Shown here one piece after another: positions 33,409-46,362 of a stretch of 64,000 nt of DNA (position 1 is its first letter; each line of letters starts with the position of its first letter). Under the pieces are notes generated by a model. That model saw nothing but the letters and a program-made list of their open reading frames with translations. It was not told the DNA's origin and did not search any database. The DNA comes from Rhizobium sp. NFR07 (GTDB lineage: Bacteria; Pseudomonadota; Alphaproteobacteria; Rhizobiales; Rhizobiaceae), in NCBI RefSeq assembly GCF_900111905.1, contig NZ_FOKM01000010.1, positions 62,001-126,000 of the forward strand, read 5' to 3'. A program made the translations under genes and the position numbers.

Positions 33409-34557
33409 ATGACCAGTTTCGTTTCCGCCGCCGATATCGATGACAAGGCCCTGTTGCAGGAACTCATTGCGTGGGTGGAAATCGAAACGCCCTCCAATGA
33501 TGCCATGGCCGTCAACCGGCTGGTGGATCATGTCGAACAACTGGCCAAAGACGCGGATCTCGATGTCGAGCGACTGCCAGGCACGCTTGGTCTCGGCGAT
33601 ATCCTGACCGTGCGTTCGCCGCGCCCGGAAGGGGCCAACGAGAAGAGAGTGCTGGTGCTGGCGCATCTCGATACCGTTCATGCCCATGGAGTGATCGCCA
33701 AGCAGCTTCCCCTGAAGCGCGCCGGCGACAAGCTTTATGGCCCCGGCATCTACGACATGAAGTCAGGCGCGCTGATGGCGCTTGAAGCTTTGAAGATCGC
33801 AGTCGGGCGCGGCTCGAAGATGCCCGTCGATCTGGTCTTCGTGCCGGACGAGGAGATCGGCAGCTATTCGTCGCGCGCCTATATGGAAGAGCTCGCGCGC
33901 AATGCCGGCTATACGCTGGTGGTCGAGCCTGCCCGCGACGGCGGCAAGATCGTGATCGCCCGCAAGGGTGTCGCCATGTATGACGTCACTGTGCGGGGAC
34001 GTGCGTCGCATGCGGGCACGAGACCGCAGGACGGCCGCAGCGCGATCCGCGCGGCCGCCAGGCTGGTGTTGGAACTGGAGGCGCTCAACGATGCCGAGCG
34101 CGGCGTGACGGTGACCATCGGGACGATCCAGGGCGGTACGGGCCGCAACACGGTGCCGGCGGAATGCCACATGCAGGTGGATGTGCGGGTGCCGGATGAG
34201 GCCGCAGCCAGAGAGAGCACCGCCAGGATCGAGGCGATGAAGCCGGTCGATCCGGACATCTCCTTCGAGATCAAGGGCCAGATGAACCGCCCGCCCTTCG
34301 CGCAGTCGCAGGAAGGCGTGAAGCTGTTCGATGTCGCCGCCGGCATCGCGGCCGAGCTCGGCATCAAGCTCGAGGGCGTGGTGACGGGCGGTGGTTCGGA
34401 CGGCAATTTTACCGCGGCACTCGGCGTGCCGACGCTGGACGGTCTTGGTGCCGATGGCGCGGGCGCCCATACGTTCGAGGAGCATATCTTCGTCAGCAGC
34501 CTTGCGCCGCGTACGGCACTCCTCGCCAACCTGATGATGTCGCTCGAGCCTAAGTAA
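33409..34557 (+). CDS. M20-family peptidase (glutamate carboxypeptidase/ArgE type)
   Basis: A 382-residue metallopeptidase. Visible motifs are VLAHLDTVH, GPGIYDMKSG (bridging Asp), VPDEEIGS (catalytic and metal Glu), VVEPARDG, a dimerization domain with RGRASHAGT, and C-terminal GAHTFEEH. It would hydrolyse a C-terminal Glu-like residue or an acyl amino acid in the cytoplasm. The following VOC-hydrolase gene starts 65 bases after its stop and may be co-transcribed. Confidence 0.87.
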   Translation: MTSFVSAADIDDKALLQELIAWVEIETPSNDAMAVNRLVDHVEQLAKDADLDVERLPGTLGLGDILTVRSPRPEGANEKRVLVLAHLDTVHAHGVIAKQLPLKRAGDKLYGPGIYDMKSGALMALEALKIAVGRGSKMPVDLVFVPDEEIGSYSSRAYMEELARNAGYTLVVEPARDGGKIVIARKGVAMYDVTVRGRASHAGTRPQDGRSAIRAAARLVLELEALNDAERGVTVTIGTIQGGTGRNTVPAECHMQVDVRVPDEAAARESTARIEAMKPVDPDISFEIKGQMNRPPFAQSQEGVKLFDVAAGIAAELGIKLEGVVTGGGSDGNFTAALGVPTLDGLGADGAGAHTFEEHIFVSSLAPRTALLANLMMSLEPK

Positions 34558-34621
34558 GTTGGAGCCCGAACTGAGTTCGGCCCCAAGTGAATTCGAGCAG
34601 AAGCGAAATGCGGAGAAAACC

Positions 34622-36178
34622 ATGACCAGCGGCATCCATCACGTCACCGCCCTCACGCGCAAGATCCAGGCCAATGTGGATTTTTACGTCGGCTTCCTTG
34701 GCTTGCGTCTCGTCAAGCGGACGGCCGGTTTCGAAGATGCGCAGCAGCTGCATCTCTTCTACGGCGATGGTGCCGCCACGCCCGGCTCGCTCATCACGTT
34801 TCTCGCCTGGGAAGATGGTTCACTCGGGCGGGTCGGCCACGGTGCGCCGAGCGAGATCAGCCTTGCGGTCGGTCGCGAGGCGATCGGCTTCTGGCTGACA
34901 CGGGCCCTGCAATGCAATGTCAAGATGACCGGTCCGACCCAGGAATTCGGCGAGCCGGTGCTGCGACTGACCGATCCCGACGGCATCATTGTCAAGCTCG
35001 TCGGCGTCGATGACTATGGCGGCTGGGTCTGGTGGAAAGATGGCGGCATTGCCGAGGCCGATGCCATCCGCGGCATTCGCGGCGCGACCATTCTTTCCGA
35101 GAAGGCGGATGAGACCGCCGGTTTCCTGACGCGCCACATGGGCTTTCGTGCGGGCGAAAAGGAAGGCGCGATCCAGCGGCTCGTGTCAGACAGCGGCCAG
35201 ATCATCGACGTGCGCGATGCCGGCGGTTTCTGGACAGCTGCGCCGGGCACGGGCACGATGGATCATATCGCGGTGCGTGCGCCCGATCGCGCGGCGGTGG
35301 AGGCGGTGCATGCGGGGCTCGTCGCGGCCGATGCCGGCGACATGAACATGCATGACCGGCAGTATTTCTATTCGCTCTATGTCCGTGAGCCGGGCGGGAC
35401 GCTGATCGAGCTTGCCTCCGACGGTCCGGGTTTCCTGACGGACGAACCGATCGAAACGCTCGGCAGCGGGTTCTTCATCCCGAAGCATTTCAAGGGTGAT
35501 CACGACGCTCTGAAGGTGATGCTGCCGCAGTTCGGCCTGCCGGGCGAAGAGCGGGTGATCTATCGCGACCTGCCTTTCGTCCATCGCATCCACATGCCGG
35601 AAAACTGGGATGGTTCGACGCTGGTTCTGCTGCATGGCACCGGTGCAAACGAGACGGCCATGCTCCCGCTCGGCCGCAAGGTGGCGCCTAATGCGATGCT
35701 GATCGGCCTGCGTGGCCGTTCGATCGACGAGGGTTATCCGCGCTTCTTCCGCCGCTTCGACCAGGTGACCTTCGACCAGAAGGAGATCGCATCGGAGGCG
35801 GAAGCATTCGTTTCCTTCCTGGAGGATATCGGGCCTGCCTACGGCGCGGATCCGGCCAGAACCGTGGTTCTCGGCTATTCCAACGGCGGTAACATGATCG
35901 GCGCCACGATACAGCTTCATCCGGAAGCGATCCGCAAGGCCGTCCTGTTGCGGTCGATGAATGTGCTGGAGGCACGGCCCGAGGTCGATCTGTCCGGTAC
36001 GCAGGTTCTGTCGCTCAGTGCGACCGATGATTTCTACGGTTCGCTTGCCGTGGAGCTAGAGGACAGGCTGAAATCTGCGGGTGCCGCGCTGACGGCGAAG
36101 GTGCTGGATGCCAATCATGGTCTCGGGGCCGAAGACGAGGTGATCACCCGCGCCTGGCTCGAAGAGCGGGCCGTCTGA
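34622..36178 (+). CDS. VOC-family ring-cleaving dioxygenase fused to alpha/beta hydrolase
   Basis: A protein of about 518 residues in two parts. Residues 1-300 are a double VOC (glyoxalase/extradiol dioxygenase) module of MhqO/LinE type, with metal ligands expected in GIHHVTAL, GTMDHIAV and GGTLIELASD. Residues 320-518 are a phospholipase/carboxylesterase-type hydrolase with LLHGTGANE, the nucleophile in LGYSNGGNM, Asp in SATDDFYG and His in DANHGLGAED. In Bacillus the corresponding MhqO and MhqD are separate proteins of quinone detoxification; fused forms are known in Proteobacteria. ATG 34622 has GGAGA five bases upstream. The stop overlaps the ROK start (TGATG). Confidence 0.85.
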   Translation: MTSGIHHVTALTRKIQANVDFYVGFLGLRLVKRTAGFEDAQQLHLFYGDGAATPGSLITFLAWEDGSLGRVGHGAPSEISLAVGREAIGFWLTRALQCNVKMTGPTQEFGEPVLRLTDPDGIIVKLVGVDDYGGWVWWKDGGIAEADAIRGIRGATILSEKADETAGFLTRHMGFRAGEKEGAIQRLVSDSGQIIDVRDAGGFWTAAPGTGTMDHIAVRAPDRAAVEAVHAGLVAADAGDMNMHDRQYFYSLYVREPGGTLIELASDGPGFLTDEPIETLGSGFFIPKHFKGDHDALKVMLPQFGLPGEERVIYRDLPFVHRIHMPENWDGSTLVLLHGTGANETAMLPLGRKVAPNAMLIGLRGRSIDEGYPRFFRRFDQVTFDQKEIASEAEAFVSFLEDIGPAYGADPARTVVLGYSNGGNMIGATIQLHPEAIRKAVLLRSMNVLEARPEVDLSGTQVLSLSATDDFYGSLAVELEDRLKSAGAALTAKVLDANHGLGAEDEVITRAWLEERAV

Positions 36179-37149
36179 TGCAGGCCGGCAATTCCTTGCG
36201 CGGTGATTTCGGGCAGGCCGTGCTCTGCGCCGATATCGGCGGGTCCTTCATCAAGTTCGGCATCTCGCGTCAGCCGGGCCATGTGGAGGAACTGGAGCGC
36301 TTGCCGACGCCGAAAGCGGACTGGCGGGATCTGGCCGAAGCGCTTCAGCGGCTGGCAGACAAGGCCGATCCTTCAAGGAGCTTACCGCTCGGTCTGTCGG
36401 TTGCGGGGCTGGTCGATCCGGTCAACGGTGCGGGGCTTTCAGCCAACATACCGCCGCTCACCGGTTTGCCGATCGCCGAGGCGATCGCGTCGGTTGCCGG
36501 GCGGGCTGTCCTTGCCGCAAACGATGCCGACTGCCTGACACTCGCCGAAGCGAATGACGGGGCAGGGCGCGGTTATCCCGTCGTGTTCTGCATCATCATG
36601 GGCACCGGCATCGGTGGCGGTCTTGCGATCGACGGCAGGATTGTGCGCGGCGCCGGTGGCGTCACGGGCGAGTGGGGGCATGGGCCGGCGATGAACACAA
36701 GTGTGGAGATTGGCGGCAGGCTTGTCCCCGTGCCACGCTTTGCCTGCAACTGCGGCCAGTCCGGCTGCATCGATACGATCGGCGGCGCGCGGGGCATGGA
36801 GCGGCTGCATGGCCTGTTCCATGAGGAAGCCCGCAGCAGCCATCGGATCATCGAGGATTGGCAGGCGGGTGAAACGAAGGCCGCAAACACGATCGATGCG
36901 TATCTGCAGCTGGTCGCCGATCCATTGGCCGTGGCGATCAATACGGTCGGTGCCTTCATCGTCCCGGTCGGCGGCGGGCTTGCCTCGGCGGAAAAGCTGA
37001 TCGCGACGCTGGACGAGGCGGTGAGGGCGCGCATTCTCCACCGGCTCGATCGTCCGCTGCTGGTACCGGCAATCCGCCGCGAGGATGGCGGTCTGGTCGG
37101 TGCGGCGGTGCTGGCAAGACAGGGAGCGACCGATGTCCGTGCTGCTTGA
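36178..37149 (+). CDS. ROK-family sugar kinase
   Basis: A 323-residue ROK protein without the N-terminal DNA-binding domain, so a kinase rather than a repressor. The ATP phosphate motif is CADIGGSFIKFG, the catalytic Asp is in AANDADC, and the zinc/substrate motif is GHGPAMNTS..CNCGQSGCIDT. N-acetylglucosamine, N-acetylmannosamine or glucose are possible substrates. It starts on the overlapping TGATG of the preceding fusion gene and overlaps cutC by 17 bases, so all three should be co-translated. Confidence 0.87.
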   Translation: MQAGNSLRGDFGQAVLCADIGGSFIKFGISRQPGHVEELERLPTPKADWRDLAEALQRLADKADPSRSLPLGLSVAGLVDPVNGAGLSANIPPLTGLPIAEAIASVAGRAVLAANDADCLTLAEANDGAGRGYPVVFCIIMGTGIGGGLAIDGRIVRGAGGVTGEWGHGPAMNTSVEIGGRLVPVPRFACNCGQSGCIDTIGGARGMERLHGLFHEEARSSHRIIEDWQAGETKAANTIDAYLQLVADPLAVAINTVGAFIVPVGGGLASAEKLIATLDEAVRARILHRLDRPLLVPAIRREDGGLVGAAVLARQGATDVRAA

Positions 37150-37852
37150 GGTCTGCGTCGACAGTGCCGAAGGGCTGGAGGCGGCCGTCGAAGGTGGCGC
37201 GGACCGGATCGAACTGTGCTCGGCGCTGGATGTCGGCGGGCTGACGCCGTCCCGAGGGCTGATGGCTTTGGCCGCGAAGGCGCCGGTGCCGGTTTACGCG
37301 ATGATCCGGCCGCGGGCTGGAGGCTTCGTGTTCGGCCCTGCGGATCGGGAGGTGATGCTCGCCGATATCGATGCTGCCCGGGAAAGCGGTCTCGCCGGCG
37401 TGGTGCTCGGGGCGAGCCGGGCGGATGGCGGGCTGGACGTCGACCTGTTGAAGACGTTCTCGGAGCGCGCGGACGCAATGGGCCGGACGCTGCACCGGGC
37501 CTTCGATCTCGTGCCGGATCCTGCCGAGGCATTGGAGCAGGCGATCGAACTCGGGTTCGAGCGCATACTGACGTCGGGGCTTGCGGTTAAGGCACCGGAC
37601 GGTGTTGCGGTGCTTCGCCGCCTCGTCGAACAGGCGGACGGGCGGATCTCGATCATGGCGGGCAGCGGGATTACGCCGGCAAATGTGATCGACATCATTC
37701 GAGAAACCGGCGTCAGAGAGGTGCATGCTTCCTGTCGCCTGCCGGTGACGTCTTCCGATGAGGCGCTTGCCCGCTTCGGCTTCGCAGCGCGGCAGGAATA
37801 CCGGACCAGCGACGATATCGTACGCCGGATGCGCGAGGTCGTCCGCGCATAG
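37133..37852 (+). CDS. cutC: CutC family protein
   Basis: A 239-residue TIM-barrel protein of the CutC family: LLEVCVDSAEGLEAAVEGGADRIELC (shown only in parts: LLEVCVDSAEG, GGADRIELC), PVYAMIRPRAGGFVF, GASRADGGLD, TLHRAFDLVPDP, RILTSGL and IMAGSGI. It was named for copper tolerance in E. coli, but a direct copper role is doubtful. ATG 37133 gives the family N-terminus; the longer frame lies inside the ROK gene. Confidence 0.88.
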   Translation: MSVLLEVCVDSAEGLEAAVEGGADRIELCSALDVGGLTPSRGLMALAAKAPVPVYAMIRPRAGGFVFGPADREVMLADIDAARESGLAGVVLGASRADGGLDVDLLKTFSERADAMGRTLHRAFDLVPDPAEALEQAIELGFERILTSGLAVKAPDGVAVLRRLVEQADGRISIMAGSGITPANVIDIIRETGVREVHASCRLPVTSSDEALARFGFAARQEYRTSDDIVRRMREVVRA

Positions 37853-37863
37853 GACGGAAACGA

Positions 37864-38352
37864 CTATCGCTCGTCCTTCAGGCCGGATGCGACCTGCGCC
37901 TTGCGCAGCAGCCAGAGAACCAGAAGGCCGGTTACCGTCGCGAGCAGGGCAACCAGCCACATGCCGAGCCCGACACAGAGGCCGATCGCGCCCGACAGCC
38001 ACATGCTGGCGCCTGTCGTCAGGCCCTTCACGTCGCCTCGCATCTGGAAGACGACGCCGGCGGCGAGAAAGGCGATGCCGGCGGTGACGGCCTCGATCAG
38101 GCGCATCGGATCCATCTGGACCGTGTTCGGCTGGTTGCCGAACTCGTGCATGATCTGCAGGCCGACCAGGGTAAAGACGCAGGCAGCTAATCCGATCAGC
38201 ATGTTGGTGCGCAGGCCCGCCGCATTGTCGCTCGTCTCCCGTTCCAGGCCGATCAGGCCGCAGAAGAGCGCGGCGCCGAGCAGGCGCACGATCAGCACTT
38301 CGATTGAGACCGGCGCTTCATGGGCGAATTCGTTGGCGAGGCTTTCGAGCAT
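37864..38352 (-). CDS. MgtC/SapB-family membrane protein
   Basis: A 162-residue protein with four to five hydrophobic segments and the MgtC motif LLGAALFCGLIGLERE..AAGLRTNMLIGLAACVFTLVG and GIAFLAAGVVFQMRGDVKGLTTGASMW (shown in parts under family identity). It lacks the C-terminal soluble domain of Salmonella MgtC. Members modulate membrane potential or magnesium-linked physiology. ATG 38352 is preceded at four bases by the arm of a strong inverted repeat that covers the only ribosome-site-like GGAAA. Convergent with cutC. Confidence 0.82.
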   Translation of the reverse strand: MLESLANEFAHEAPVSIEVLIVRLLGAALFCGLIGLERETSDNAAGLRTNMLIGLAACVFTLVGLQIMHEFGNQPNTVQMDPMRLIEAVTAGIAFLAAGVVFQMRGDVKGLTTGASMWLSGAIGLCVGLGMWLVALLATVTGLLVLWLLRKAQVASGLKDER

Positions 38353-38355
38353 GGA

Positions 38356-38391
38356 CGGTTTCCGGTGAACAGGATGTGACACCGGAAACCG
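38356..38391 (-). promoter_or_regulatory. Inverted repeat over the ribosome site of the MgtC-like gene
   Basis: CGGTTTCCGGTG (38356-38367) and its perfect complement (38380-38391) with a 12-base loop. In the mRNA the downstream arm contains GGAAACCG directly before CC-ATG, so a hairpin would hide the ribosome site. It could instead be a protein-binding operator. Confidence 0.5.
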
Positions 38392-38425
38392 AGCTATGTC
38401 ATGGATGGTTCCATTTGGTTTCCTT

Positions 38426-38475
38426 CTCATCCCTGTGACATACCGTGGGCGAAGCCCAAGGAGCACAGGAATGAG
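38426..38475. repeat. Rhizobial palindromic intergenic repeat, short copy
   Basis: Outer arms CTCATCCCTGTG (38426-38437) and CACAGGAATGAG (38464-38475), inner hairpin TGGGC-GAA-GCCCA. The outer arm sequence CTCATTCCTGTG..CACAGGA recurs in the larger element at 63327-63439. Confidence 0.6.
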
Positions 38476-38505
38476 GGGTAGGGGCGGACCGGTCCGCGGC
38501 TTTGG

Positions 38506-39762
38506 TCAGATGCGCCCGTCCGCGTCGACGATCATCTTGGTCAGGCTGCCGTCTGCCGGATAGAGCGGGATCAGGCAGGCCTGCAGGGCGTGGTAGATGT
38601 CGCCCTTGCCGGGGAAGAGCGTGTGGGCGGGGACGAGATCTTCCGTCAGTTCCTCGTGCCAGCCGCCGTTTTTGTGATCGATGAACCTGTTGGCGATGGT
38701 GCTCCAGATCAGTCGGTAGCTGTCCTCGTAGAACGGATCATGGGGCAGGTGCTGGTTGATGTAGTGGGCAGTACCCGCCGCCTCGCACATCGGCCACCAG
38801 AGCTTGTTGGTCTTGGCCGGCTTGTCGTCCCAATCGAGCGTATAGAAGAAGCCGCCTTTTTCCTTGTCCCAGCCCAGTGACATGGCCTGGATGAACAGGT
38901 TCTTGGCCGCATCCGGCATCCATGCATGCTTCTTGTCGCCCAGCGTCCAGAGCTGCAGCGTCAGGCGCGCCCATTCCAGCGCATGGCCGGGCGTGGTGCC
39001 GGCCGGGCGGAACATTTCATCCGGATGGTAATAGTCCTTGTTGAGGATCCAGTTGGCATCGAAATGCTCGCCGACGCGGAAGCCGGTCGCTCCGGCCAGC
39101 CGACGGATGACGAGATCGGCGATGCTTTCGGCCTTGTCGAGATAGTGCTGTTCGCCGGTCGCCTCATAGGCGGCCATCAGCGCTTCGGTCAGGTGCATGT
39201 TGGAGTTCTGGCCGCGATAGCTGCCGCCGTCGATCGGTCCCCAATCGGCGGTGAATTCTTCCGCAATGGCGCCGTGGTCCTTGTCCCAGAATTTTGTTTC
39301 CAGCACTTGCGTAATGTCGGCCAGCATTTTGTCGGCGAGCGGGTGGCCGGCTACCTTCGCCGAAGAGGCGGCAAGCAGCACGAAGGCGTGGCCGTAACCC
39401 TGCTTGTTGCCGTCGGCCGGACCGTCGTCGTTCATCGTCCAGACGTAACCGCCGTTCGTCTGGTCGCGGTGGCCGTTCCAGAGAAAGTTCATGCCGTGGT
39501 CGATCAGATCACCCGCGCCTGGACGGCCGAGCAGATAGGCGATCGAGAAGCAATGGACCATGCGCGCCGAGGCGTGGATGCCTCGGGTCGGGTTGGCACC
39601 CGGCAGCGGATTGCCTACATCGTCGAGATCGTAGAAGCCGCCCTTGGGATTGATGGCGCGATACTGGAAGAAGTCGAACAGCCCGTCGGCCTGATCGAGC
39701 AGCCAGCGGCGATGGTAGGGAAGATCACTCCAGAATTTCGACACCTGACCAGCTTCGCTCAT
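38506..39762 (-). CDS. AGE-family sugar epimerase/isomerase (mannose isomerase-like)
   Basis: A 418-residue (alpha/alpha)6-barrel protein of the N-acylglucosamine 2-epimerase family, with RGIHASARMVHCFSIAY, HAFVLLAASS, GQNSNMHLTEALMAAYEA, PGHALEWARL and NGGWHEEL segments, which supply the active-site Arg, His and Glu. Relatives include mannose isomerase of Agrobacterium, cellobiose epimerase and sulfoquinovose isomerase YihS; the aldose-ketose isomerase type is the most likely. It is monocistronic. The stop side abuts the palindromic repeat. Confidence 0.83.
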   Translation of the reverse strand: MSEAGQVSKFWSDLPYHRRWLLDQADGLFDFFQYRAINPKGGFYDLDDVGNPLPGANPTRGIHASARMVHCFSIAYLLGRPGAGDLIDHGMNFLWNGHRDQTNGGYVWTMNDDGPADGNKQGYGHAFVLLAASSAKVAGHPLADKMLADITQVLETKFWDKDHGAIAEEFTADWGPIDGGSYRGQNSNMHLTEALMAAYEATGEQHYLDKAESIADLVIRRLAGATGFRVGEHFDANWILNKDYYHPDEMFRPAGTTPGHALEWARLTLQLWTLGDKKHAWMPDAAKNLFIQAMSLGWDKEKGGFFYTLDWDDKPAKTNKLWWPMCEAAGTAHYINQHLPHDPFYEDSYRLIWSTIANRFIDHKNGGWHEELTEDLVPAHTLFPGKGDIYHALQACLIPLYPADGSLTKMIVDADGRI

Positions 39763-39871
39763 GCTTTTCTCCCTATCGCAATCGTTCTGCCCAGCTATGG
39801 GCTATAGCGACCATATAGAGCTCTGTCGTCGACAAAACATGGCTCATCCACGTCATAAAGCTGGACTTCAC

Positions 39872-39887
39872 ATAAAGGCATCTTTAT
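39872..39887. promoter_or_regulatory. Candidate SahR-type operator before metH
   Basis: ATAAAG-GCAT-CTTTAT, a palindrome with six-base arms, 40 bases before the preferred metH start. It differs from the perfect palindrome before the ArsR-methyltransferase gene (63588-63607) only in the centre. Confidence 0.6.
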
Positions 39888-39926
39888 ATGGTTATGGATA
39901 TTTTGATGAATGCCAAGGAGTCTTCC

Positions 39927-43700
<3,774 letters not shown>

Positions 43701-43723
43701 GCCGCTACTTCACATCCTGAATC

Positions 43724-43765
43724 AAGAAGTCGGAAAGTTGATTCACTTTCCGGCTTCTTCTTTTT
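43724..43765 (+). terminator. Rho-independent terminator of metH
   Basis: Stem AAGAAGTCGGAAAGT (43724-43738) with ACTTTCCGGCTTCTT (43745-43759), one T-G pair, loop TGATTC, followed by CTTTTT. Confidence 0.85.
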
Positions 43766-43787
43766 GATATTGCTTGAAAATCGGCAA

Positions 43788-45137
43788 TTAGCCCTTGGCG
43801 AGACGCGCCGTCAGTTCCTCGATGCCGGCGTCGGATTCGACCAGATCGCCGTGAAGCGTCAGGTAGATGCCGAGGCCGACAGTCAGGGCAGCGATGAACA
43901 GCAGATACCAGGCATGCGCCATCGGATTGATGGCGAGCGCCGAGGTGACTGCGATCGGTGTGAGCCCACCGAAGACCGCATAGGAGACGTTGTAGGAGAA
44001 GGACAGGCCGGAGAAGCGGACGCGTGCCGGGAAGGCGCGGACCATGACGTAAGGCACGGCGCCGACCATGCTGACCGCGAGGCCCATGACGGCGTAAAGC
44101 ACGAAGACGGTGGTGATCGACGTTGAGGCAAGGCTGTAGAAGGCCCAGGTCGCGGCACCGAAGATGACGCCGCCGACGGTGAAGAAACGCCCGGAACCGA
44201 TGCGATCGACTATGGCGCCGGCCGCCGAGGTGCCGAAAATCAGGAATACGGTTCCGAAGCTCGTGGCGAGAAGCGACTGCTGCGGGCTGTAACCGTAGAG
44301 CTTCTGCAGAAGGGTAGCGGTCATCAGCGTCGTGACGACGATTGCGGCCGACAGGACCCAGGTCAGCAGGACCGAGATGATGACGCTGCGCGGGTGGTCG
44401 CGAAGCACGGTCTTCAGCGGCAGTTCCGGCACGAGTGCGCGGCTCGCCTTCATCTCCGTGAAGATCGGCGTTTCCTGCAGCCAGCGACGCATCCAGACCG
44501 ACAGAAGCCCGAATATGCCGCCGAGGAAGAACGGGATGCGCCATGCGCCGTCAGTGATCGTCTCCGGCGTGAAGACCGTGTTGATGACGGCGGCGATGGA
44601 GGAGCCGAGCAGGATGCCGAGCGACAGGCCGGAGGTCAGGAAGCCGCAGGCGAAGCCGACACGGCGGAAGGGCACGTGTTCGGCGACGAAGGTCCAGGCG
44701 CCGGGCACCTCTCCGCCGATTGCCGCACCCTGCAGGATGCGCATGAGAACCAGCAGGATCGGCGCGAGCACACCGATCGTCGCGTAGGTCGGCATGATCG
44801 CCATGCCGAGCGTCGACAGGGCCATCAGCAGGATCGACAGGGCAAACACCTTCTTGCGGCCGAAGAGATCGCCGAAATGGGCAAGCACGATGCCGCCGAG
44901 TGGACGCACCAGATAGCCGGCGGCAAAAATGCCGAAGGTCTGGATCAGCACCAGCCAGTCCGGCATGTCCGGCGGAAAGAAAAGCTTGCCGATCACCGTC
45001 GCGAAGAAGACGAAAATGATGAAATCGTAGAATTCCAGCGCGCCGCCAAGTGCAGCAAGGCCGAGTGTACGGAAATCCTGCGACGTCAGGCGGCGAGGGG
45101 CGGCCCCAAGGGCGGCCGAAGAGGTGATCGGAGACAT
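43788..45137 (-). CDS. MFS transporter, metabolite:H+ symporter (MHS) family
   Basis: A 449-residue protein with 12 hydrophobic segments, the first starting LGGALEFYDFIIFVFFATV, typical of the MHS (ShiA/ProP/KgtP) family; also RPLGGIVLAHFGDLFGRKK and VPGAWTFVAEHVP. It should import an organic acid, betaine or similar compound with protons. ATG 45137 is chosen by family N-terminus; the frame extends 25 codons upstream without support. Monocistronic, convergent with metH. Substrate unknown. Confidence 0.85.
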   Translation of the reverse strand: MSPITSSAALGAAPRRLTSQDFRTLGLAALGGALEFYDFIIFVFFATVIGKLFFPPDMPDWLVLIQTFGIFAAGYLVRPLGGIVLAHFGDLFGRKKVFALSILLMALSTLGMAIMPTYATIGVLAPILLVLMRILQGAAIGGEVPGAWTFVAEHVPFRRVGFACGFLTSGLSLGILLGSSIAAVINTVFTPETITDGAWRIPFFLGGIFGLLSVWMRRWLQETPIFTEMKASRALVPELPLKTVLRDHPRSVIISVLLTWVLSAAIVVTTLMTATLLQKLYGYSPQQSLLATSFGTVFLIFGTSAAGAIVDRIGSGRFFTVGGVIFGAATWAFYSLASTSITTVFVLYAVMGLAVSMVGAVPYVMVRAFPARVRFSGLSFSYNVSYAVFGGLTPIAVTSALAINPMAHAWYLLFIAALTVGLGIYLTLHGDLVESDAGIEELTARLAKG

Positions 45138-45291
45138 GTTACTCAACTGATTGCTCGGGATGGCCTTCCACAGGAAGGCAATACTAGGGCAATGCGGCAT
45201 CAGGCCCTGCATTTCAAGGCAAGATGGCCGCCTTCGAGGTCATTTGGCGGCCATTACGATGCAGTTAAGCAACAGGTGTATTAGTGATTTT

Positions 45292-46353
45292 TCAGTCGCG
45301 GATGAGTAGCAGGTCGCCCGCTGCGAAACGCAGCGTCACCGTCTCGCCCGGCTGCGGCAGGACCTTGTCCGGCGCATTGAACATGTCGAAGGAAATCTGG
45401 TTGCCGCCGACCTCGAACTTGGTGCGCACGACAGAGCCGAGGAAGTGGGAGGAGACGACGGTGCCGGTGAGCGCGGTATCGCCCTTGGCACTTTCAGAGA
45501 GTGAGCCTGCTTCGGGGCGCAGTGCAACGGACACCTTGTCACCGGCCTTCAGCGCGGCGATCGGTTCGCGGAGCGTGATGACGTTTTCGCCGATGCGGAT
45601 CGTGTTGGCCGCAGGGTCGGCGACAACAGCGTCGATGATGTTCAGCGTGCCGACGAAGGAGGCGACGAAGCGGGTCGCGGGGCGATTGTAGATGTCGGAC
45701 GGCGTGCCGATCTGGTCGGCGCGGCCTGCATTCATCACCACGATGCGGTCGGAGATCGACAGCGCCTCTTCCTGGTCATGGGTGACGAAGACGGTGGTGA
45801 TGCCGAGCTGGCGCTGGATCTGTCGGATTTCCTCGCGCAGCGAAACGCGGATCTTGGCGTCGAGCGCCGAGAGCGGCTCGTCGAGCAGCAGTACCTGCGG
45901 TTTGGGCGCCAGCGCGCGGGCGAGCGCCACACGCTGCTGCTGGCCACCCGACATCTGGTAAGGATAGCGCTCGGCGAGATGTTCGAGGCCGATCAGCTTC
46001 AGCATTTCGGTAACGCGCGTCGCTATCTCGGCTTTCGCCATGCCGGCGACCTTGAGGCCGAAGGCGACGTTGTCGAAGACGTTCATGTTGGGGAACAGCG
46101 CATAGGCCTGGAAGACCATGCCGATATTGCGCTGGCTGGTTTTCAGGCCGGACTGGTTGCGGCCGTTGATGGTGATCGTGCCGTCGCTCGGCGTTTCGAA
46201 GCCGGCGATCATCCGGAGGATGGTTGTCTTGCCGCAGCCGGACGGGCCGAGGAAGGAGATGAATTCACCCTTCTCGATCGCCATGTGGAAGTCCTTGACG
46301 ACCTGAGTCGGCCCGAAACTCTTCTTGATGCTGTCGAGGACGAGAAACGACAT
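45292..46353 (-). CDS. ABC importer ATPase (PotA/FbpC type)
   Basis: A 353-residue CUT/POPT-type ATPase: Walker A GPSGCGKTT, Q loop VFQAYALFPNM, signature MSGGQQQRVALARAL, Walker B LLLDEPLSALD, switch THDQEEA, and a C-terminal TOBE domain (..VALRPEAGSLSES..). With the two permeases and the binding protein upstream it forms a complete importer for a polyamine, iron(III), phosphonate or similar ligand. It follows the second permease by nine bases with AAGGA before the ATG and ends the operon. Confidence 0.9.
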   Translation of the reverse strand: MSFLVLDSIKKSFGPTQVVKDFHMAIEKGEFISFLGPSGCGKTTILRMIAGFETPSDGTITINGRNQSGLKTSQRNIGMVFQAYALFPNMNVFDNVAFGLKVAGMAKAEIATRVTEMLKLIGLEHLAERYPYQMSGGQQQRVALARALAPKPQVLLLDEPLSALDAKIRVSLREEIRQIQRQLGITTVFVTHDQEEALSISDRIVVMNAGRADQIGTPSDIYNRPATRFVASFVGTLNIIDAVVADPAANTIRIGENVITLREPIAALKAGDKVSVALRPEAGSLSESAKGDTALTGTVVSSHFLGSVVRTKFEVGGNQISFDMFNAPDKVLPQPGETVTLRFAAGDLLLIRD

Positions 46354-46362
46354 GGAAAATCC

